A DNA stretch of 64,000 bases from Acanthochlamys bracteata (lineage: Eukaryota > Streptophyta > Magnoliopsida > Pandanales > Velloziaceae), in assembly GCA_019914995.1 (NCBI GenBank), contig CM034135.1, positions 6,760,501 to 6,824,500 of the forward strand. Reading direction: 5' to 3'. Below the pieces are notes generated by a model. That model saw nothing but the letters and a program-made list of their open reading frames with translations, was not told the origin of the DNA and did no database searches. Position 1 is the first letter of the stretch. Every line of letters starts with the position of its first letter. The position numbers and the translations under genes were made by a program. Below are positions 11,495 to 23,006 of this stretch, one piece after another.

Positions 11495-13664
11495 ATGTCA
11501 GCATCGAATGCTGGCGGCGCCGTCTCTGGCGATGGCCTCTCCGCTTCCGCACGCAAGAACCAGCTCAACGACTCTTCGTTCAAGTACGGATCCAAATCTG
11601 TTCAGGTAATCAACCAAAAAGTGAAGTAAATTTGAATTTGTTAGTTCATTACAGAAAGAATGATGATCTTCTCTTTTGATCGGATTTTGCTGATCGGCAA
11701 CAAATGCGGAATTAGTAAGATTAGTCTTGTTGGGCTTGGAACTTACGTTTCGGTTCCAACAATTGCAATTATCTCATCTCCAATTTAGAAATTTCTAGAC
11801 AGCGGATGAAATTACAAATGTGCGGCTTGGGAGTTGAGTATTCAGTTAATCATTCCTCAATGTATAAGGCTCTAGCTAATGGTAGACCTTTTCTTAACTG
11901 AGCTATGCCACAACTAGCACCATCACTCCAATGTTAACTTTTAGATATGCTATCTCTCAGTATAGTTGATAAAAATTAGTTACTATGAAAGTATGTACTT
12001 GGAGAATGTCACATTCATAATATTGTTGGCATAGACTTTTTACCCTCTATTTGGCAGTTGGAGCAGTCGGCTAAGCTTCATGGTGTATAATAATGTGATT
12101 CATTTAGTATTTGGTTGATAGAATAAAAGGACACATTCGAGAATATGAAAGTATATGAGTTTGATATTCAAACTTAGTTTGGGTTGATATTCAAACTTAG
12201 TTTGGGTAACTATGATAGATTGCATTTTAGGTATGTATGCAGTGAATTTTCTTTAGTATATATGTCAAAATAAGGATTCTTAAAAGTGGAAACTACAGCT
12301 ATTTAGGCGTCAATTATGGACATCTTTTGCTATGCCCCTCTGTGGCCTATATAGATGCCTCAACATTGAGATTCAATTGATAGGGTATCCTAAAGTCAAT
12401 TTCAAAATAATATCTAGAAAATGTCTATACAGTTGAGTTCACCGTACAACTAATCTATCTGTCGTACTTTAGCATCTACAAAGACAGTACATGCATGACA
12501 ATTTTGAAGTATGTCGTTAAAGTAATTGTGGTAAAGCTAAATAGTTTGAGTTCCAATTTTAAACACTTTAGTTCTTTATAATCTTGTGGTGTAACCATAC
12601 CAAAAGCCATTACTCATAATAGAAAAGTATAATAATTTATTTTAACATAAATTATGTGGTCCATCTCTTGGATTTTTCTATGAAAGGTGATGCTATGGAG
12701 GAAAGTAGTTTAGAAATATTGATCATACTCCATTTAATTCGGTCTATTGTGCTAATGTTAAAGGAAGAATTAATGGTGGTGAAGATGTTTGTCTTTATTA
12801 TTACCCCGAATTTTGATATACTCAATTAGCTTTTGGAATAATAGAGAAATTACATAGTATAACAGGTCCTTTTACAAATTTTATTCACTTTTCTAAGTCC
12901 ATAAAATTTAACACAACAACAATAATAACAACAAACTAAGCGTTTATCTCAATTAAGTGGGATTGCCTACATGAATTTGTTTTTTCATTCCATTTTATTA
13001 TAAATCAGTTTCAGCAAAAAAATCTAACTTTTCTAAATTCCCACCACCTTAGGCCAAGTTAATTTTAGTTTACCACTTTTTTTTTTTTTTCTAAAAGTGT
13101 TCTAATAGAATCCCATCATTCCTATACAACTGCAGCATTTTTAGGTCTACGCAGGACATGTCCGAACCACCTAAACGTACCTTCTCTTAACTTATCTTTG
13201 ATCGACGCTACAACTACTATTGGTGTATATTTAATTTAATATTTTGTCTATTTTAGTATATCTATACATCCATATTAGCATTCTCATTTTCACTACGTTT
13301 ACTTATAGCAATCTTGGTCTTCGATGGCCCAACACTCAATTCAATTGAACAAATAATATAGATTTAGAGAATGTTTCTGATTGTGTTATTTCAATATGTT
13401 CTCTTGAAAGGGAAGTAGATTTTACAGTGTTATAAGGAAAACCACATGAGAGGACTTTCAACATACTTTACTAATTACATAATCGGTTTCATCATTTGTT
13501 TGTTAACACAATAAACTTACTACATGTTTTTGTAGGCTGCATTTCGGATGGTAGGTTTCAGCCAACAAGAAGTTTTTATTGGTGGACTCACCAATGGACT
13601 TTTGACAACTGAGTACATATTGTTTGCAACTTCCTCCACTAAAATTGTGGTTATTTGTTATTAA
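11495..13664 (+). CDS. Unidentified two-exon reading frame (79 aa), possibly a truncated gene
   Basis: Exon 1, 11495-11605, is 37 codons (starting MSASNAGG, ending FKYGSKSVQ) and closes with a strong CAG|GTAATC donor. Exon 2 starts at 13536 after TTTTTGTAG, continues in phase as AAFRMVGFSQQEVFIGGLTN and runs to a TAA at 13662-13664. I do not recognise the family and assign no function. Exon 1 has coding-like composition (GC-rich, polar) after a Pro/Gly-triplet-rich leader. Within exon 2 a strong internal donor, ATG|GTAGGT at 13551, could end a 15-nt micro-exon, so the true C-terminus may differ, but I see no further exons up to 16.9 kb. The 1.9-kb intron contains an antisense LINE fragment. 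This could be a small gene, an isoform end, or a truncated 5' fragment of a longer gene. Confidence 0.4.
12161..12206. repeat. 23-bp tandem duplication
   Basis: The unit beginning TTGATATTCAAACTTAG occurs twice in perfect head-to-tail copies inside the intron of the unidentified gene. Confidence 0.85.
12905..13340 (-). mobile_element. RTE-type LINE 3' fragment, antisense
   Basis: On the minus strand, 13212-13133 reads SIKDKLREGTFRWFGHVLRR, the conserved end of plant RTE-clade reverse transcriptases. The 3' end of the element is marked by AAGTGGGATTGCCTACATGA and a (AAC/AAT)n tail at about 12910-12940, typical of this clade. The copy is short, decayed and non-coding. It lies in the intron of the unidentified gene, in the opposite orientation. 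Confidence 0.7.
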
Positions 13665-15074
13665 GATCGCGTAGCATGTACTTTCGGAGATGTTTATTCT
13701 TTAATCTTTCGTAACCTCATATTAATTTCTTTTGTTGCAACGTAATGTCTTTGGATGAGTTTTCTTACATTTAATACTTTTAAGGTTACGTAGTAACATG
13801 GAGGATACCACTCGTTTGCTTTTAGTAGAATTAAGATGATTTTTATGAACTTTTTTGAATGGTCGTTTATCTTCCTACTTCGTTTATTATTAGATGCTAT
13901 GTTTACTTCGAGCAAGTTTGCTCCTAATTATATTTATCAATGTTTCTACATATTTGCTCTTAAAGGGACATATTTAGCATTTAGCTGAATTTATTTTTTG
14001 GTATAGTACTATTGTAGTACTTTTCCTCTTTTCAACTCATTTGGAAGTCTACTGTTTTGTTGTTAACTCAGCAATTTTGCAAACACCACACAACATAGAA
14101 CGTTGAGTAGGCCAAGCAGGACAACTAATAAAAAATATCAAATAAGAAATGATCTAAATATAGTCAAGATCTTATGAATTTCAAAGTCGCTTAAAATAAA
14201 ATAATCTTAAAATCATTAAATATGCAATGATTTAAAATTATTCAAGATTAATTATTTCAAAACAGTAGAAATTATAATAGTTTTAAATTCTTTCCTCTCA
14301 TTTGTGGTGCATCATGCTGTTCAAAAGATTAAGAATAATTTTATATGAATTTTTAAATTAAGAAACTTCTGACGATTTTGAAGCCATTAAGTTCACGTAA
14401 AAGTTGAATATCATTTTTAGTTTAAGAGTTTTATTATTGAAACTCTTAAAATATTATTATTTAAAAAGGAATTAAAACTTCAAGCTCTGCTAGGCATGGG
14501 TTTTCCAAAGAGCTAACTCATTTATGACAGTCTAGATGTATTCAACTTCAATATATTCAAGTTATTATCTCAGATCTTTTTAATATATTTAGCCATTTTA
14601 TTTTAAAAGTACAGCTTAGCGTTTTTTTATTGACCTTTACATTTGAATCTGTGAAGGTTTTGCCTTAGGTTCTTTATAATGTTATCTTTATGCGAACAAG
14701 ATCTTCAAAAGTTAAATATGATACAGCATCATATTTGAAGATCAAAAAATATGCCCTTAAGATGAGAAATTATTAAAAGATGTACTCAGTAGTACTTCTA
14801 TTTCTGATAGTAATACTAAGGGCATATATCAATTGCAACGAACTCTATTTTTTTTTTATAGATTTTGAATTTGACAAATTCACATGTTTTAGTTAATGCT
14901 TTGAACTCCTACTACTTCGACGTCAAACTTTACTTCCACAATAAATTTATTTCAAACTTTATTTTATGTATTTTAATTATCAATTCGAATTTTACTTCTA
15001 TCGAACTCTAATTATGATCGGAGTTTAATTTTACGAAATCACTTTCGGTTAAACTTACTTTTCATACTGATGTA
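13665..15074. other. AT-rich non-coding spacer
   Basis: No convincing gene. The ORF at 13915-13694 (-) lacks recognisable motifs. The only structure noted is an 11-bp inverted repeat at 14749-14759 and 14817-14827. Confidence 0.5.
14749..14827. repeat. Small perfect inverted repeat
   Basis: ATATGCCCTTA at 14749-14759 is perfectly repeated in inverse at 14817-14827, with a 57-bp loop. It could be the ends of a tiny MITE or a chance hairpin. Confidence 0.5.
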
Positions 15075-16250
15075 GATAAATCCAACTAAGAAAACCTCAG
15101 TGATTCTATCCTAGTCTATCCCGCAAGTGCACGGTTGTCGTCTACCGTATAGCAGATAACGAGTTTGTTCTACAGAGATTGTTGTTAACTCTAATCCAAA
15201 TTTTTAGTAACAAAAGTTATGTTTATGAAAGCGAATCAAAAGTGTACGAGAGCTAAGAAGAAAAAGTAACACACAGATCGAAAAAACAGATATGCAAACA
15301 ACTGGAGTTTTAGAATCTACCACTAATGCCTCTAATTTAATCTTTAAATAAATATGATAATAGATTATGATGATTGTGAAGATCTTGTATCTAACACTTT
15401 GGTCCAGTTCTTAGATACGATTTCTAATTATGACTTTAACTTTGGTCCAGTATAAAATCACCTATCGCTAGTGATATTCTAATTCCTTGTTTAGAAATTA
15501 CTAACAATGCATTAGATTCTGTGAAATCATAGATCATGTAGTTACACTCACTTTGGTCCAGTAAATATTAATTACAATTGTTAATCCTGTAATTCGTAAA
15601 TTATGCTCCGATTGGTCCTCGCAAGCACAATTAATATAATAATTTAGATATCAAACTCAATGCTAATCATGCATGCGAATTTAAAATCTAAACATCCTTT
15701 CTAACAAGAATTAACAACTCACATAAAATTCACAATCCATACATCACATAATATTTAAGAAATAAATTAAATTTATTAGGGTTTCATCCTAACTCCAGTT
15801 TAGAAAGTTTAGCCACTCATATTAATATTACACACAATAATATTGTATGAGAAATAAAATATGAGGAAAAGAGAAGAAAGCAAATCTGAAAAATTTTTCG
15901 TCTCCAATCTGATCTTCCTTCTGTCGTTCGTCGTCTCTCTCTAGGGTTTCCGTCGACTCCTTTGTTGCCTCTTCTTTGGCTCTTCGTTGCTCCTTCGATG
16001 CTTTCTTGGCTCTCCATTCACCTCTTTTTATAGTGTAACTTCCTTCCATAAAATTAGGCAAAAGATATATTCAGGATATTCTGATTAGATTTGATGTAGA
16101 TTCGTTGCTATATTTGATGCTAGATTTGATCTTTGATTTGGTGCTAAATCTTTGATTTGGGTTTGATTGGTCAAATGCATCAATGAAGATCGCCGCTTCA
16201 TATTTCCTTCCATGATTGGCTCCTTTATTTTATTCCTTCAATAATTTGTT
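15075..16250 (-). mobile_element. LTR-retrotransposon-like repeat fragment
   Basis: Contains phrases that recur in plant LTR/LARD-type repeats: CCCGCAAGTGCACGGTTGTC (near 15120) and three spaced copies of TTTGGTCCAGT between 15400 and 15565. On the minus strand a TATA-like CTATAAAAAGAG (near 16023-16034) precedes a short basic reading frame (16017-15817), as in an LTR promoter. I could not define LTR ends, a primer-binding site or a polyprotein, so the class is uncertain. Confidence 0.35.
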
Positions 16251-16851
16251 TCTTTATTCACCTATACTTCACAAAAAAAAAAAAAATTAATTAATTTATA
16301 TTATGAATAGAATTTTAATAAAAATTTAATATTTATTATAATAATAAGATATAATAAATATCTCACATTACACATTATCACATACGATACGATCGTAACA
16401 CACGTGCTAAAATGTACCATATTTTGTATCATAACAATTATAATAATGAGTAGTATTAGGAATATTCTTTTATATATTTTAGTTTTTATTGTACGGTACG
16501 GACGAGATAATATATGTACTTAGAGACGGGTGCTTAGGAGCGCATACAGTTTAATCTACTCAACAACCAATCAATAGCAGAAATTACAAGTTTCTTATTG
16601 GTGTTTCCACAGCTGCAAGCATGCAGGTAGGAAACATTCCCATCTTTGGATGACTGACCAAGGCACTTATTTTGCGTTTCCAGTAAAATGTTGAAATCTA
16701 AAGGAAAATTCAATCAAGAGCATCTTTGCGTGAAGACCATTGGACTACTGTAATTCCTTTTTTTTTTTTTTTGGCCAAATATTGTTTTGGTTAGATGCAT
16801 AAAGTGTGTGAAACTAGACGTTTATTTCTTCTTTAATTTGTCCCTCAATTC

Positions 16852-16862
16852 TTTATATATAC
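16852..16862 (+). promoter_or_regulatory. TATA box of the LTP-like gene
   Basis: TTTATATATAC lies about 120 bp before the start codon. That leaves room for a leader of roughly 90 nt, which includes a long T-run just before the ATG. Confidence 0.55.
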
Positions 16863-16980
16863 AGATTCTTTTTAAGCCATAGTCCATTCAGTGATTAATC
16901 ACAAAAGCAAAACTTCTTCAGAGTTCACAAGCTTGCAAATTTTCCTTTTTTTTTTTTTTTTTTTGTTGTATTAAGCAGAA

Positions 16981-17595
16981 ATGTATGACTTAAAGATGAC
17001 TGGCACCGCGGCTGCTCTTGTGCTATTCCTGCTGTTCATGCCTTGGCCGACACTTGCTGATCCACAACCGAGACCCCTTTGTACGACGCAGTTTGCGATC
17101 GCCGCTGAGGCCTGCTCGAATATCGTGGTGGAGGATTCACTGCAGCCTAGCATGGAGCCCCTTATGCAGCTGTTCCAGGAAGGTGACCATGAGAACAACA
17201 ACGCCACGGCTGATCATAAGAATGGCAATGGCAATGAGAACGACAGTGTCAGTGCTGAGCATGAAAACCGCAGTAGCAACGAGAATGAGCACAAGAGCAA
17301 GCACAGGAATGGAAAGTCCAGTGGACATAAGTCCAAATCAGCAAGACACTCAAAAAAAACAGGCAACGGGCACAATAGCCACACGCATAACAGTCACAGC
17401 CATGAATACCACCACCCTAAGACGAACAACGTATGTTGCAGGTGGCTTAAAGAGGTCGACAACAGCTGCATTTGCGCGATCCTTTACCGGCTCCCCGTGT
17501 TCTTATCGAGGCCGAAGCACACATTCAAAGTCACTGTTGGGAACACTTGCGAGGTCACTTATAATTGCAAAGGGCGCGCGGTGGTCAGAGGTTGA
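16981..17595 (+). CDS. Secreted eight-cysteine LTP/AAI-like protein with a low-complexity insert
   Basis: Intronless, 204 aa. A signal peptide (hydrophobic core about residues 9-22, likely cleavage after TLA at 25) leads into the eight-cysteine pattern of the plant LTP/amylase-inhibitor superfamily: C34, C45, C152-C153, C163-x-C165, C190, C196. Conserved flanks include LCTTQFAIAAEACS, CCRWLKEVDNSCICAIL and the C-terminal CEVTYNC. Such proteins are exported and bind hydrophobic ligands in the cell wall; the ligand here is unknown. The oddity is the 106-residue gap between C45 and C152, normally about 10-20. Most of it is Asn, Glu, Lys, Ser and His, with a His-rich stretch at 131-145 (SHTHNSHSHEYHH). 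A second Met at residue 6 could also start translation. The gene has a TATA box and no close neighbour. Confidence 0.85.
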   Translation: MYDLKMTGTAAALVLFLLFMPWPTLADPQPRPLCTTQFAIAAEACSNIVVEDSLQPSMEPLMQLFQEGDHENNNATADHKNGNGNENDSVSAEHENRSSNENEHKSKHRNGKSSGHKSKSARHSKKTGNGHNSHTHNSHSHEYHHPKTNNVCCRWLKEVDNSCICAILYRLPVFLSRPKHTFKVTVGNTCEVTYNCKGRAVVRG

Positions 17596-19094
17596 GTTTC
17601 AAAACTTTCAGCCATGCACGCGGCAAGCAGAAAGTGATGATCAGTGAATTTGGATAAAACTAGTAGCTAATATTGTGTCTTTTTATTTCATCATAATTCC
17701 TCTGTTGTTTTTTTTCTTTTCCGCTTCATATATTAGATTTAATGAAAACAAATGTAATATTTACGTGTGAATTAAATATGAATTTTCTTTCACCTTAGAA
17801 GTTCTATGCATGCGTTAGTGTTCTAAGGACTTCTGTTTTGTTTATTTTTCTTCACCATAGATTAGCTTCTGAGGTCTTCTTGAACGAGCTTCTTCTCAGC
17901 TCAGGCACTCCTCCAGAACCTGCTCATACTCGACCATTGTAAGAATTTAGTATGCATTGCAGTAAACGTTCCTTTAGGTTCTCTCTACATGTAGAGTACA
18001 GTGACATTTGATAATCTTCTCTGAAAGTTTTGATTGTTGTTTCATGTCCAAAGCCGGAGAAACTCATCGCTTTTTCGGATTACTTTTGAATGAAAATTTT
18101 ATTAAAATTTTTTAAAATAAATTTTATTTTTTAATTTAAAAAAATAATAATAATAAATTATATAAAATTTTACTATGTAGAACGTGAACTGCTGACATAT
18201 GGCTCAATGTTGAATTCCTTCAGTTTCACAGACCCAGTAGTTTTTCTCCATATTATAAGGTCCCAGATCCTGCCAAACCAATTCCAAACTCCAAGTTCAG
18301 AAGGTCTCTAACGTTGTGTTTCCATCAATTCAAGAGCTAGGTTAAGGATAGTGAATTTTGGTTAAATTTTCATTTAATTAGCGTATCCATTGAAGAGTTC
18401 GATTATTGACTACGAAAATGTCTCAGACCTCCAACCATCGATTTAGGTGCGCTTGGAAGTAATTCTGACATAGATTTCTTCTGAAATAAAAAAATGTTTT
18501 TATTTTTTTTAAAAAATAATTTTATTTTTCAAATTTTAAAAAATAATAAAAATAAAATATTTTTAAAAATTTTTTATAACGTAAGGTTTTTTTATAATTT
18601 TTTAAAGTTTTAAAATAAAATAAAAATTAAATATTTTTAAAAAAAAGCTAAGCAGAACAGTGTATAATGGTTCGTTTTGGGTCTATCTTTTTAAGGTTAT
18701 AATTATTAAAAAATTTATTAAAAAATTAATTAAAAAAATATTATAGAATGAAATATAACAGCAATTATTGTAATGAAACACGACAAAGTGATGAATGATT
18801 TAATTAATAACAGACAGAAGCATGTGCAGTGCAAATGGAAGTAGCTCAGAACAAGTCAACAACACAAATGAAAAAGTGCATAATTTTACATGAAACAATA
18901 TTTCAGTACAAATTTTAGAATCTCAACCAATCAATCAATCCAATTCTAGCATCAATCTTATTATTTAATTAAATAAAAATAATTTCAAATTTATTTATAA
19001 TCAAATGTTAGAAAAAATAATATAATAATTTTTAAAATAAATAAGAGAAAATATATTATAAATATTTTTAATTAAAAATTTATTTTATAAACAG
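17596..19094. other. Spacer after the LTP-like gene
   Basis: Holds the LTP-like 3' UTR (AATGAAAAC/AATGTAATATT near 17740-17760 may serve polyadenylation). Two islands less AT-rich than their surroundings (17860-18080 and 18200-18350) show no recognisable reading frame. A family A-like element lies at about 18445-18650. Confidence 0.4.
18445..18650. mobile_element. Family A-like MITE
   Basis: Begins near GGTGCGCTTGGAAGTAATTC, with the poly-A/T interior of family A. The right end is decayed (AAAAAGCTAAGCAGAAC). Confidence 0.4.
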
Positions 19095-19184
19095 TCAGAT
19101 ATTCTCATACTGGTCTTGGTTGAAGAGCAGCATGGCTTCAAAATATCTATCTTCTGATGCTCTTTCTAGATCTGTCCTTCTTTC
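19095..19184 (-). other. Orphan terminal-exon-like fragment (30 codons)
   Basis: On the minus strand a CT-rich tract ending TCAAG precedes 29 open codons and a TGA. The peptide contains DLERASEDRYFEAMLLFNQD, which looks coding (balanced composition in otherwise AT-rich spacer). No upstream exon is found and I do not recognise the family. It may be a leftover last exon of a lost gene, or chance. Confidence 0.2.
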
Positions 19185-19867
19185 CTTGACCAGAAAGAGA
19201 GAAAAAGAGCATGAAATAAAATATCTTCTGAAATAATTTCTACGGATTGGGGTTCGCCGGACAAATTTGGTATTTTATTTTAATTAGTTTTGTTTTAGTT
19301 TTATAGTATTATAATTTCTTTTTTAAAATTTTTAAATAAATTAAAAAATATATAGTTTTATCTTTCATTAAAGAACTTAGTTCCCTTTTTAATAATTTAA
19401 GCTAGACAAACATGAATCAATCTTGTCCTAAAAGAAACAAAGATAGCGCTAATTAGCACCTTAAATGTATCCTCAAGCTGACAGTAAAATCTAACTGACA
19501 TTATTCGATCATAATGATTTGAGTATTAAAGTCATAATATTTAATAATTTCTATCATTTAATAATGAGCAGCCTGTTGTTTGACTCAGCTAAAAAATTCG
19601 ATCTGATCGCTAATTTCTGATCTGAACCGATCAGATCAGACTGAGTTTGATTTCACAGCTGCCCACAATTCTTACATAATTATAATATAAAAAAGGTAAA
19701 AATATTTAAGATTATTTATAAAATAAATTTTTATATACATTATTTTTTTTAAAATAAATTTTATTGAAATTATAAAAAAATTTATTAAAATATAATATAA
19801 ATTTGTGATCGAAAAGCGAATTACACTCACGACATGCCCTAAGTCAGGCAACCCCTCTTATCATTTA

Positions 19868-20165
19868 ACTTTTAGGACGTGTTTTATATTTCATAATTAA
19901 ATTTCGTAAAAATAAAAAAAATAAATAATTTTTTAAAAAAATAAAATAGAAGTGAAGTTTACTATTTATATTTTAATAATTTTCGAAAGTATATTAAAAA
20001 TTAAAAAATATAATTTTATTAAAAAATATGTAATAAAAAAATTAAAACTCGAATTCTATATACGAAAGTAGAATTTGAGTTATTTGTGTAATTAAAATAT
20101 ATAAATTATTTTGAATTCAAAATTTGATATAAAAAAATAAAATTATAAACTTTAAAATACATTCC
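19868..20165. mobile_element. Family B MITE
   Basis: Starts GGACGTGTTTTATATTTC and ends TTTAAAATACATTCC, with the internal family signature TATACGAAAGTAGAATTTGA also seen near 39.25 and 39.99 kb. Confidence 0.55.
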
Positions 20166-22999
20166 TACTCTTTCAGGCAAAGTGTTTCTTTTGCTTTTTC
20201 ATTTTGCCTTCAAAATATTTTTAAAATAGAGAAATCACATGCAATCGAATTGCAGGATTTGAGCAAAGTACTACGAAACATATCTTTCAAAGCGGTCCAT
20301 TGTCTAGAAAGAATTGCATATCTCTCAGTTATTACTAGCTACTACTTCATAAAGCACAACTCATTATCGAACCCTCCTCCTCTCGTAACCCCACCATTAC
20401 AACTTTGCTCTTTCCAAAAGCTAAATTACATCCTTTCCTCTTCTTTTTTTTTTCCTTCTTTTAGGTTCCGGGGCATTCTATTCTTTCTATTGGCATGTTT
20501 GAAAAAGCTTTTCTTCTTCAATTTCTTATTTTATTTTTTCAATAAAATTTTTTAAATATAAAATAAATTTAACGTCATAAAATTATTTTTCAAAAAATTA
20601 CAAAATATTTTTTTCAAATAATTCTTTTTTAAATAAATATTTTCGTAGTGCACTAATTTTTTTTGTTGAATTCAAACAGTGAGTAATTCAATTTTATATT
20701 GAATAAAAACAATATAAAATATATTAATATAATATAAAAGTTTAAAAATTTTTAGGTTAAGGTTTTGAATTGAATTAAATTTTTTAGTATCTGGATCGAA
20801 TTTGTCAGATATCTTATATTGATTAACTCAACGGTGTTATTTCTCTCCAAAACATCTATAATTCAAATATTTCGTTCCTGCCAAATTAGATTATAAAGTT
20901 GAAGTCTTTACTCAAGTTTAAATAAAAGAAGTTCATTGTGTTCTTTCCATGATTGAACCCACCCACACAACCCACTATAAAAATGGCAGAGAGGTAAATA
21001 TGATATCAATAAGAGCTACGTACATATATAGCTGCTTGCCTTTCTCATGAGTTGTGTGTTTCCTTAGTTAATTAAGAGATAATTTTTTAGAGATTTTCAA
21101 AAAATATATAATAATAAAATTTTCAATTTTTAAAGAATTTGTAAAATTTTATAGAAAAGTTATTGAGAATTATGAAAGAAAAATTGTAATAAGAAAGAGT
21201 TAAAAAGATACCTAAATATCACCTAAGAAACAAAGGAACTATGAGCCGGCTTAGAATTGCTTATAAAAAACGTGTTTTATTTTTATTGTTAAAAAATAAT
21301 AATAATAATAATAATAATAATAAACTTTTATTATGTCAAAAATTTTTATATTTTCTGAATTTTAAATAAACTCTATAAAATTTCTTAAAAAACTAAAATA
21401 TATAATAAAAAAATATTTTTTTGAAAAATAATGTCAAACACATTCTAAATAGAAACTGTTGAGTTATAGTTTTGTGCTTTTGTGAATATCTAAAAAGCGA
21501 GCGTGCTTCATTTCGGTTTCAAACTAATTTCATCATGCAAGATATGATACGATAATAACCATGACAAATGCATTAAATCTTCTTAATAGTTATACCAAAA
21601 TATTTTTAGTATTATTAAAAATGCACTTAATTTGAATTTCGTAAATTTTATGTAAATAAAGTATGATAAAAAGTGAAGTTTAGAAAAAGTAAAATTCGGA
21701 GTAATATTAAAAAATAAATACAGTAAAATTTGAAATTTAAAATAATAATTAAAATACGTAAATTGACTAAACTTAAAATTTAAAGAAAAAAATAAAATTT
21801 GGTGTAGTTAAAATAAATCCTAAAATAAACTAGCAGAGTATTGGTCATATTAAATTAGCAATATTAAAAAAATAAAAAGCCTGGTATCAAATAAATTAGC
21901 ATATTAGAATATATTCGATGGTGATTATCACTGCATATTAAATTTATCTTAATTTTTAAAAACTTTTAATTTAACTTTTATAAATTTATAGATTATAAAT
22001 TTTATATTTTTGAAGTACTACTAAAATTCATGAAACATTAATATATGGTTTGGTGTTAGTTAACTATCAAAATCAGTAGAAGGGAAAGGACAACAGTGTA
22101 CTGGCAGACAGGTTGCTGCTGCTTGCAAAACACAACATAGTCATCTACAATTCCAATTCAATTCACAAGTAGTACGCCATCAAAAGACAAAAGTTAGGAA
22201 AACCTTATTTTTAATTTTTAATTTTATATTTTTTAATATATAAATAATAAAAAGTTTATTTAAAATTTAAAAGATTTACGTAATAAAATTTAGATATATA
22301 TATATTTTTATTATATTTTTAAAAATAAAAAATAAAATTTATTTTAAAAAAATAAGTATTATTTATTTATCTCTTTCGGACGCCTCTGATGATCCAAATT
22401 ACACGCGACATTTAAATTAGAAGTTAGTAGATTAATTTTATATTAAATAAAAATAATATTAAAATATTAAAATATTTTATAACTTATTCACTTAAATTTT
22501 TAGATTAGATTAGATCATAACTTATTTCTTAACAAAAGCAGATCAGAGCAAAGTGAACAGTGCAGTCAGTTGTTTTCATTATTTTTTCTTCCCATTTTTT
22601 AAACCAACAAACAAAATTGATACAATATTTCGGACTAGCTTTCACATGATTTGCATTGAAGATGCCTTCTTCCTCTCACTCACAACAGTAGCAGTTCTAT
22701 CTTTTTCTCCACAGATTTTGATTTGATGGATCAAACCTTAATTATACAATACATAACACTATATTATATAATTAAAATATATATACCTTACTCCACCTTC
22801 AAACAAAATAGTTCTTCTTCAATAAAGAAAGAAGGAAAAAGCAAAAAAAAAATGAAAATTCTAAAACAACAACAGTGTTCAAATTGTATTCTGGTCAGCC
22901 TCAGCTTCTTTTGATGAACAGCGCTTTCTACTTAAGTAGCAGCTAGTTTCTCCGACCAATAAAGGAGGAACAAGCAATTCCTCCTACTTTTTGACCTTC
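20166..22999. other. AT-rich spacer before the HIPP gene
   Basis: No gene is supported. Contains decayed AT-rich elements at about 21255-21450 (with an AAT trinucleotide run near 21297-21321), 21620-21830 (family B-like) and 22200-22370 (family A-like). The segment from 22540 on is probably the 3' flank of the HIPP gene. The ORF at 20250-20555 is low-complexity. Confidence 0.45.
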
Positions 23000-23006
23000 T
23001 CGGATT

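Noticed and set aside
15400-15565. Regularly spaced TTTGGTCCAGT motifs, considered as a CRISPR-like or regulatory array
   Set aside because: Spacing is uneven, there are only three copies, and the context resembles known plant retroelement-type repeats; this is a plant nuclear sequence.
17018-17647. 209-codon frame overlapping the LTP-like gene
   Set aside because: Arg/Thr/Met-rich frameshift shadow. The other frame has the signal peptide and all eight cysteines.
17880-17945. Short minus peptide (VEYEQVLEECLS) in the LTP-like 3' flank
   Set aside because: Only 13 codons, no clear acceptor site and no family; likely chance.
20250-20555. 101-codon plus frame
   Set aside because: Ends in Phe/Leu-rich low complexity from T-runs; no motif and no splice context.
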